Assembly (NCBI GenBank): GCA_039696685.1
Contig: CP155566.1
Location: forward strand, 434,001 to 498,000
Length of the DNA stretch: 64,000 nucleotides
Source: Vibrio sp. CDRSL-10 TSBA
Lineage (GTDB): Bacteria > Pseudomonadota > Gammaproteobacteria > Enterobacterales > Vibrionaceae
Reading direction: 5' to 3'
In this document: piece after piece, positions 58,142-64,000 of the stretch
Position numbering within the stretch: position 1 is the stretch's first letter
How the letters are laid out: each line of letters starts with the position of its first letter
Made by a program: the position numbers and the translations under genes
Notes under the pieces: model-generated
What the model saw: the letters and a program-made list of their open reading frames with translations, nothing else
Database searches by the model: none
Told to the model about the DNA's origin: nothing

Positions 58142-58243
58142 ACATAACTCCTTGTCTTGTCTGTTGCTCAGCATAGAAAAACAATCGCAGCCTGACTAAC
58201 GGATTGTTTGGATAATAACCATTAATAAAAGCGATGGATGAGT

Positions 58244-59104
58244 ATGGATATTGATTCGTTACGCAGTTTTCTGGCCTTTGTTGACACCGGCAGTTTTACC
58301 CGCGCCGCCAAGCAAATAGCCCGCACCCAATCGGCGTTCAGTGCGCAGATGCGCAAGCTGGAGCAGGAAATCGGCAGTGAACTGTTTGTCAAAGAGGGAC
58401 GAAATCTGGCGCTGAGCGAAGCCGGTATCCGGCTGGTGAACCATGCGCATGAGCTGTTAGAGCGCCACAATAAGGCGCTGCTGGAGCTGAAAAAGTTTCA
58501 GCACAAACAGCCGCTGCGCCTCGGCTGTCCGGAAGACTATAACGATCAGGTATTGCCGAAATTAATGCAGGCGTTACTGGCGGCCAAACCGACCTGTTCA
58601 ATCCAGGTGTTTAATGAACCGAGTGTCGTGCTGCGCCAATGGTTGGATGAGGGCAAATTAGATGCCGCGATTGTGACCCGTTCTGCCAACAGTGAAGAAG
58701 GCTATTGGATCACCAGTGACCAGGGCGTGTGGATCTGCGCGCAGCCGGATGCTGAGACTGTTCAGCGTTCGCCGTTGCCGCTGGCCCTGTTTCAGACCGA
58801 CTGCCGTTATCATTCGGCTGCCATCGACAGCCTGACTAAGCGCGGTGTGCCGTTTCACTTAGTAGCGTGCTGTAACACCTCATCGGCGCAGCGGGCGATT
58901 GTCCGTCAGGGGCTGGCAGTGGGCGCGATGGGGCGGCTCAGTGTCACTGACGATTTAACCATCCTCAGTGATTTTCCGCCGCTGCCGGCGGTCGATATCG
59001 TGTTGCTGGTGGCCGCTAAATCCCATCCGCTGCTGCCGCGTCAGTTTCTGAGTGACATCGGTGAGCTGTTTACTGCGCCGCAGGCGGAGCAGTCGTCAGA
59101 GTAA
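58244..59104 (+). CDS. LysR-family transcriptional regulator
   Basis: 286 residues from ATG 58244 (MDIDSLRSFLAFVDTGSFTR), preceded by GGATGAG; ATG 58238 would add two residues. The HTH is RAAKQIARTQSAFSAQMRKL, EQEIGSELFVKEGR. The effector domain (PLRLGCPEDYNDQVLPKLMQ; SGVT not present) is of normal length. It is divergent from the GST gene, which is its likely target, and is convergent with the FemAB-like gene, whose stop codon lies 2 bp away. Confidence 0.9.
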   Translation: MDIDSLRSFLAFVDTGSFTRAAKQIARTQSAFSAQMRKLEQEIGSELFVKEGRNLALSEAGIRLVNHAHELLERHNKALLELKKFQHKQPLRLGCPEDYNDQVLPKLMQALLAAKPTCSIQVFNEPSVVLRQWLDEGKLDAAIVTRSANSEEGYWITSDQGVWICAQPDAETVQRSPLPLALFQTDCRYHSAAIDSLTKRGVPFHLVACCNTSSAQRAIVRQGLAVGAMGRLSVTDDLTILSDFPPLPAVDIVLLVAAKSHPLLPRQFLSDIGELFTAPQAEQSSE

Positions 59105-59105
59105 A

Positions 59106-60260
59106 TTATATCTCCGGCTGCGTGTGTTGCAGGCGGTAGGGCAGGTAAGTGGCGAGCTCGGCCATACGAGCCTCGACCAGTCGCTGCTCCTCTTTGACGA
59201 AGCGCGCGATGGCCGGACGAAACGTGGCGGACTCAATCCAGTGCGCGGACCAGGTTGCGGTCGGCTCAAAGCCGCGCTGAATCTTATGCTCGCCCTGTGC
59301 GCCCGGGTCAAAATGCGCGATCTGATGGCGGATGCAGTAATCAATGCCCTGATAGTAGCAGGCTTCAAAGTGCAGCCGGTCGAACTCCTCGCTGCAGCCC
59401 CAGTAGCGGCCATACAGGGTGTGACTGTCTTTAAAGAACCAGGCACCGGCGACGGGCTGCTGCTGATGGTAGGCCTGAATCAATACGATATGCTGCGGCA
59501 TACGCTGGCGCAGGCTCTCGAAAAAATCCTGATTGAGGTGCGGATAACGGCCGCGTTTGAGATAAGTCAGCTGGTAGAACTCAAAAAAGACCGCCACGTC
59601 GTCATCGCTTAACTGCGCGCCTTCAATGACTCGAAGCTCAATCTCTTGCTCTGTCACTTTCTCGCGCTCTTTACGCAGGTTTTTACGTTTGCGTGAAGTC
59701 AGGGTCGCAAGGAAATCCTCAAAGTGCTGATAGCCGCGGTTATACCAGTGATACTGGCAGTCCATCCGCACCGAGAGCGGCTTGAACTGTTGGATATGCT
59801 GCGCTTCAACAAACAGGCCATGCCAGCCGGAAAACTGATGCTCGGCGCACAGCTGACGCACCGCGCTCAGCATCGGCTGCAGAGCGTCGTCATAGCTGAT
59901 GACATCGGCACGATACAGCAGGCGCGGGCCACTGACCGGCGTAAACGGAATCGCGCTCACCAGCTTGGGAAAATACTCTTCACCGGCCTCTTGGTAGGCT
60001 TCCTGCCATGACCAGTCAAACACGTACTCGCCCCAGGAGTGACTTTTCAGATACATCGGCATCGCCGCCAGTATGGTGCCATGCTCATCTTCCAGCGTCA
60101 GGTGGAGCGGATGCCAGCCACTGTCATCACTGACACAGCCACTCTGTTCTAACGCGCTCAGGTAGGCATAAGATAGAAACGGATAGTCACAGCAGCGTAG
60201 CGCGTCCCACTCAGGCTGCGCAATGTCGGTCAGTTGTTGGTGAACTTTGATGAGGGCCAT
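59106..60260 (-). CDS. FemAB-like GNAT-fold protein (peptidogalycan/DUF482 type)
   Basis: 384 residues. The start PEWDALRCCDYPFLSYAYLS with LEQSGCVSDDSGWHPLHL, the EYVFDWSWQEAY segment, LTSRKRKNLRKEREKV and GAWFFKDSHTLYGRYWG, and the HFDPGAQGEHKIQRGFEP end are all characteristic of this conserved proteobacterial family, which shares the tandem GNAT fold of FemX/FemAB. The reaction is unknown; the name peptidogalycan biosynthesis is traditional. No signal peptide. Confidence 0.9.
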   Translation of the reverse strand: MALIKVHQQLTDIAQPEWDALRCCDYPFLSYAYLSALEQSGCVSDDSGWHPLHLTLEDEHGTILAAMPMYLKSHSWGEYVFDWSWQEAYQEAGEEYFPKLVSAIPFTPVSGPRLLYRADVISYDDALQPMLSAVRQLCAEHQFSGWHGLFVEAQHIQQFKPLSVRMDCQYHWYNRGYQHFEDFLATLTSRKRKNLRKEREKVTEQEIELRVIEGAQLSDDDVAVFFEFYQLTYLKRGRYPHLNQDFFESLRQRMPQHIVLIQAYHQQQPVAGAWFFKDSHTLYGRYWGCSEEFDRLHFEACYYQGIDYCIRHQIAHFDPGAQGEHKIQRGFEPTATWSAHWIESATFRPAIARFVKEEQRLVEARMAELATYLPYRLQHTQPEI

Positions 60261-60297
60261 GGTGAGCGTCCAAGCAGTAAACAGGCGTGAGTTATCC

Positions 60298-60357
60298 TAG
60301 CAGAAACCCTTAGCAGGACAAACCGTGAGCAGTAAACCGTTAGCAGGACACACGCAT
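60298..60357. repeat. Decayed REP-like half-sites
   Basis: TAGCAGGACAAACCGTGAGC and TTAGCAGGACACACGCATTA in direct order, with AGTAAACCGTTAGCAGG between them, without the opposite arm. Part of the 303-bp gap 60261-60563, whose remainder is AT-rich with the 22-bp direct repeat described next. Confidence 0.6.
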
Positions 60358-60426
60358 TAAGTCGTTGTCGCATCAAATCGTTCAAGGCGTTTTTAATGGG
60401 TATTTTCCTCTGTGTACAGCTCTGAA

Positions 60427-60557
60427 AGCTTTTGGATTATAGGTAACCATCCTTGCCTGGTTTTCTGTGATTTTAATTATTTTCATTTAAATACAGTTAT
60501 TTATGATGTACAGCTTTTTTATGCTCAGTTTGATGAGCTTTTGGAACATAGGTGACC
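60427..60557. repeat. 22-bp imperfect direct repeat ahead of the LysR stop
   Basis: AGCTTTTGGATTATAGGTAA (60427-60448) and AGCTTTTGGAACATAGGTGA (60536-60557) share 19 of 22 bases; each is preceded by GTACAGCT. The region between is AT-rich and contains no gene. It may be the trace of a duplicated 3' end or element. Confidence 0.65.
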
Positions 60558-60563
60558 TTACCG

Positions 60564-61455
60564 TTATTTGCCAGCTTGTGCCCAGTCAGCGAAGTAACTG
60601 ACCAGATAGTCGATCGCCAGACGGGCGCGTAACGGCAGAAAGCGCTGGTTCTGATACACAATCCAGCTGCTGTTGCCTGGCCCCCAGAAGTCTTGCAGGA
60701 TCGGAAGCAGCGTGCCGGATTCTATACCTTTGGCCAGGCTGCTTTTGGGCATATAGGCGATGCCGAGCCCCTGTTTCGCAGGCAGCAATGGCCGCGTTGG
60801 AATTGTTACTTTTCCAGCGCCCGTGCACTCGCACGCTGAGAGGTTTGTTGTCGTTGGCAAATTGCCAGTGATCGTTATTGGTAATGATGCAGCTATGTTG
60901 TTTGAGTTGATTTGGATGGGACGGCTCACCAAAGCGGTGTAAATAGTCACGGCTGGCGACCGCGGCCATCGGGCGGTCAACCAGCTTTCTGGCAACCAGG
61001 CCCGAGTCTTTGAGCGCGCCGTAGCGAATCGCGAAGTCGATGCCATCTTCAATAAAATTGACCATGCGCGAGTTAAAATCCATCTCGATGGTGAGCTCTG
61101 GATATTGCTGGGCAAACTGCATCAGGGCTGGGGCGACGTGCTCTTCGGCAAACGCGCCGGCAGCGCTGACACGCAGAGTGCCGCTTAGAGTGATTTGCTG
61201 TGAGTTTAAGCCTTCATTGGCCTGCTCCAGCCCGGTCACCAGCTCTCGGCATTGCGAGTAATACAACTGACCAGCGTCGGTTAAATTGACCAGCCGGGTC
61301 GAGCGGGCAAACAAGGCCACCCCCAGGCGATCTTCCAACCGCGATACCTGGCGGCTGACGTGACTGGTGCTGCAACTGAGCTGTTTAGCGGCCGCCGAAA
61401 AGCCCTGACTTTCCGCCACGGCGACAAATTCTATGATGCCATCAAAACTGTTCAT
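60564..61455 (-). CDS. LysR-family regulator, divergent from DJ-1/PfpI gene
   Basis: Restored length 296 residues. HTH at the start: FDGIIEFVAVAESQGFSAAA, KQLSCSTSHVSRQVSRLEDR. The effector domain has the CrgA/DsdC-like LRVSAAGAFAEEHVAPALMQ and FRFGEP-like HRFGEPSHPNQLKQHSCI. The frame is broken at 60773-60777 (GTTTC on plus); deleting one base gives IAACEQGLGIAYMPKSSLAK, the usual end of the substrate domain. 110 bp separate it from the DJ-1/PfpI gene on the opposite strand, its likely target. Confidence 0.9.
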
Positions 61456-61565
61456 AACCTTCTATCTTTGCTATTTAGCAATAATCTTTTGTTGATTAAC
61501 GGTATTATCATTGAAATGTTTTTTAATTAGTATCTTTTCTGTACTCAATCATGCAGGAGACAGCA

Positions 61566-62237
61566 ATGAAGAAGATTCTAATTCCGGTAACTAATCATGC
61601 CACATTGGGCGATACCGACCAGGCGAACGGTACTTACTCACCAGAGATCACGCACGTCATCCATGAGCTGACCACGGCCGGGTTTGAGTATGACATTGCG
61701 TCGATTGAAGGTGGCAAAGCGCCGCTGTATGGCACTGACATCGAAGGTGATGAAGTCAACAGCCGAGTACTGGCGGATGATGATTTTCAAAACCGAATCA
61801 ACAACACCATCCCGGTCTCGCAAATAAATATTGACGACTATGTCGCGGTATTTTATCCGGGCGGCTTCGGCTTGCTGTCTGATCTGGCCACCAACACCAG
61901 CTTTGCGCAACTGGCGGCTAAACACTATGAAGGCGGCGGTACGATAGCGGCTGTCTGTCATGGCCCGGCGGCACTGCTGCCGATTACCCTGAGCAACGGT
62001 GAAAGCTTACTGGCGACAAAATCGGTTACCGGTTTCACCCGCGAAGAAGAGATTGATTTTGGCACTATCGAACACATTCCGTTCTTGCTGGAAGAGTCAC
62101 TGACCCGCAAAGCGGCGCGTTTCAGCAAAGTGCAGCCTTGGCAGGAGTTCGTGATTGTGGATGAGCGACTGATTACCGGGCAAAACCCGACCAGCGCACA
62201 TGGCGTCGGCAAAGCATTGGTCTCTGCGCTGTCTTAA
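61566..62237 (+). CDS. DJ-1/PfpI (type 1 glutamine amidotransferase-like) protein
   Basis: 223 residues from ATG 61566, which follows AGGAGACAGCA; the frame from 61551 adds five residues. The nucleophile elbow is AAVCHGPAALLPI, with Cys in the C-H-G motif and a Glu earlier in the family position; VFYPGGFGLLSDLATN is the usual strand-turn. It resembles Hsp31/glyoxalase III-like proteins, which may detoxify methylglyoxal or act as protein deglycases. The divergent LysR and the terminator downstream make it a single-gene unit. Confidence 0.9.
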   Translation: MKKILIPVTNHATLGDTDQANGTYSPEITHVIHELTTAGFEYDIASIEGGKAPLYGTDIEGDEVNSRVLADDDFQNRINNTIPVSQINIDDYVAVFYPGGFGLLSDLATNTSFAQLAAKHYEGGGTIAAVCHGPAALLPITLSNGESLLATKSVTGFTREEEIDFGTIEHIPFLLEESLTRKAARFSKVQPWQEFVIVDERLITGQNPTSAHGVGKALVSALS

Positions 62238-62278
62238 GTGATGACCGCTAAGGTTTAATCGCTTTAATTGCCAATCGC

Positions 62279-62307
62279 TAATAGCTCACTGAATGTGGGC
62301 TATTTTT
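62279..62307 (+). terminator. Terminator after DJ-1/PfpI gene
   Basis: AATAGCTCAC and GTGGGCTATT (with one G-T pair) around TGAAT, then TTTTTG. Confidence 0.75.
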
Positions 62308-62327
62308 GTTTCTGAGCGATGCTCAGT

Positions 62328-62418
62328 TAACGGGGAAGTTAACGGGGACACACACCTTATCGGTACTAATAATTAAAGAGGACACACACTTTTTCAGTAA
62401 GGTGTGTGTCCTTTTTGT
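62328..62418. repeat. REP-like element ahead of chemotaxis receptor
   Basis: ACGGGGACACACACCTTATC, AGAGGACACACACTTTTTCA and AAGGTGTGTGTCCTTTTTG; the last two form a near-perfect palindrome. It lies about 70 bp before the receptor gene. Confidence 0.9.
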
Positions 62419-62486
62419 TTGTGTCTATAATTGTTAAAAAATCAGTTAACAATAACGTTATCAATACGGCCACGGTGAAGGTATCT

Positions 62487-64000
62487 ATGCGCAATATTAA
62501 AATCGGAACACTACTGTTGGGTGGTTTTATTATTCCCATCATCGCTCTTATCGGACTGGTGTGGTTGTCCATTACTGAAATGGGCACGATTAACAGCCAA
62601 TCGACGATTATCTCTACCAACTGGCTGCCGTCGGTGCAGTTAGTGGAACGGGTAAATACCCAGACTTCTGATCTGAGAAACAGAGAATCTGTCCATATTA
62701 TTTCTACCAACGCGACTCAAATCGCGTCTGCCACTCAAGCGATTGAGGACTCCAAAGCTGAAATACAAAAGACCCTCTCTGAGTATGAACAACTGGTGTC
62801 CAGTGACGAAGAAAAGCGCCTGCTGCAGGAGTTTAAGCAGAAATATAACGACTATTTAGTGATTCAACGCAATCTGCTGGCACTGTCGGAGCAAAATAAA
62901 AATGAAGAAGCTAAGGCCTTGTATCTGGGGCAGTCACGCGACGCTTACCGGGCTTATTCAGAGGTGCTGACCCGACTTTCAGACCTGAATGAAGCTTCGG
63001 CAAATCAAGCCAGTGAGTACGGCGATGTCATCTACGAAGAAGCAATTGAAATGATGCTGGCGGTGGTGGTTGTCGTGACGATTGTGGTTATTGCCACCGG
63101 CTTGGTTATCTCTAAAAATCTGACCAGTTCAATCAGCCTGGTACAGGATGCGATGGGCAAAATGGCGCAAGGGAACCTGACGGTTCGTATTGAACAGTTA
63201 GGTAACAATGAGTTGGGGATTCTGGCGGACAGTTACAATCAAGCCGCCAGCAAACTGTCGCAGTTGATGAGCAAATTGATTGCGGTTGCCGATAACGTCG
63301 CGCTGTCGTCAGAAACTCTGGCATCGACCATGAACCAAGCCGATGCCAACTCGCAAAATATGCTGTCTCAGGTTGAGCAGATCGCGACCGCATTGACGGA
63401 GATGTCGAGTACCGCACTGGAAATGAGCCAGAAACGCCGCTAACGCAGAAACGGCAGCCGGTGAGGCGATAGCTTATGTCGAAGTCGGTAATAAATCGCT
63501 GATTGAGTCGAATAAAATATCCCTCAAGATCGGCGACTCGTTGGGTGAGGCGACCAGTCTGGTGAATCAGCTCAAAGAGTACTCGACCGATATCGGTGAA
63601 GTGATTGATGTGATTAACAGCATCTCAGAGCAGACTAATTTGCTGGCCCTGAACGCGGCGATCGAGGCGGCGCGGGCCGGTGAAGCGGGGCGCGGCTTTG
63701 CGGTGGTGGCCGATGAAGTACGTTCACTGGCAGCCAAAACCCAGCAGTCGACCATAGACATTCAGGAAATTATCACCAAGTTGCAGTCACAAGCGGAAAA
63801 AGCCGATCAGTTTATGCAGTCCAACAGCAAGCTGATTGATGATTCGCAGCAAATCGCACATACCGTGCAGGAAGCGTTCAAGAAAATTACCGAATCGGTG
63901 ACCACTATTTCTGACGTCAACACGCTGGTGGCGACGGCGGCAAGTGAGCAATCGAGCGTAACTGAAGATATCTCCAACAACATCGCTTCGACGGTCGACA
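62487..64000 (+). CDS. Methyl-accepting chemotaxis protein, 3' partial
   Basis: Start ATG 62487 with GGTGAAGG upstream; the gene runs off the window end. Residues ~10-30 form the first membrane helix ([20 protein letters not shown]), then a four-helix-bundle type periplasmic ligand domain to ~190, a second helix ([20 protein letters not shown]), a HAMP domain, and the signalling coiled coil with the conserved tip [20 protein letters not shown] followed by [15 protein letters not shown]. The ligand is unknown. The frame is broken at 63431-63435 (GAAAC); deleting one A gives [20 protein letters not shown]. Confidence 0.93.

Noticed and set aside
48136-62418. Integron attC (VCR-like) sites for the GGACACACACC elements
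   Set aside because: The elements lack the attC core sites and do not separate promoterless cassettes in one direction; their link to the RAYT gene and simple palindromic arms fit REP elements better.
96-63435. Programmed ribosomal frameshifting or a recoding system acting at GAAAC
   Set aside because: The 5-mer appears as GAAAC in some coding strands and GTTTC in others, in different codon phases and in many unrelated genes. No common stimulatory structure was seen. A DNA-level, strand-independent error explains all cases more simply.

Overview
The window looks like a chromosomal segment of a Vibrio or close relative (Vibrionaceae). The left edge (pykF, a DeoR-type regulator, glmS) and the block further right with an OlsF-type acyltransferase match gene sets I remember from Vibrio chromosomes; a yjbEFGH exopolysaccharide operon, a rhombotarget lipoprotein with a GlyGly-CTERM-like tail and a REP-associated transposase also fit. 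No tRNA, rRNA, CRISPR array or complete insertion sequence was seen.

Layout. 0-6 kb: 3' part of a diguanylate cyclase, a possible small membrane protein, pykF (minus), DeoR regulator and glmS. 6-10.4 kb (minus): yjbEFGH-type operon. 10.5-45 kb (plus): a very large capsule-type polysaccharide locus. It opens with a long leader carrying a JUMPstart/ops (RfaH) element, then a lipoprotein, outer-membrane export protein, ABC permease and KpsE-like protein, dTDP-rhamnose genes (rmlA, C, D, B), glycosyltransferases, an AT-rich central block (about 21-28.6 kb), galU, a small phage-derived lysis-like cassette (29.6-31.8 kb), a RgpF-HAD protein, sulfotransferases, and the export ATPase at 38.3 kb. Immediately after it come a SLC13-type transporter, cysD, cysC, a DHH-family phosphoesterase and cysN. 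45-64 kb: ordinary accessory and chromosomal genes (UbiD-type decarboxylase with divergent LysR, OlsF-like enzyme, YceI, PagL-like protein, family-11 rhamnogalacturonan lyase, hydrolase, REP transposase, rhombotarget lipoprotein, GST, LysR regulators, FemAB-like protein, DJ-1/PfpI protein, chemotaxis receptor).

How the genes fit together. The best candidate for an undescribed system is a self-contained sulfated-capsule locus. Rhamnose and UDP-glucose precursors are made by Rml and GalU proteins, several glycosyltransferases and up to three sulfotransferase domains build and decorate the glycan, an ABC exporter whose two subunits bracket the locus exports it, and the adjacent transporter/CysD/CysC/CysN set would import sulfate and make PAPS. 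The DHH phosphoesterase between cysC and cysN is a good candidate for removing the by-product PAP. Three otherwise unrelated proteins of the locus share a C-terminal module of about 50 residues.

Two window-wide patterns matter to any reader. First, 22 conserved genes, including essential glmS, are split by a one-base frameshift, and in every case deleting one A from a GAAAC (or one T from GTTTC) restores the frame; this is almost certainly a systematic sequence error, so these genes are annotated as restored CDSs and not as pseudogenes. Second, palindromic elements built on GGACACACACC/GGTGTGTGTCC sit in at least nine intergenic places, including a nine-copy array at 45 kb and both sides of the REP-associated transposase, but none was seen inside the 6-45 kb polysaccharide region.
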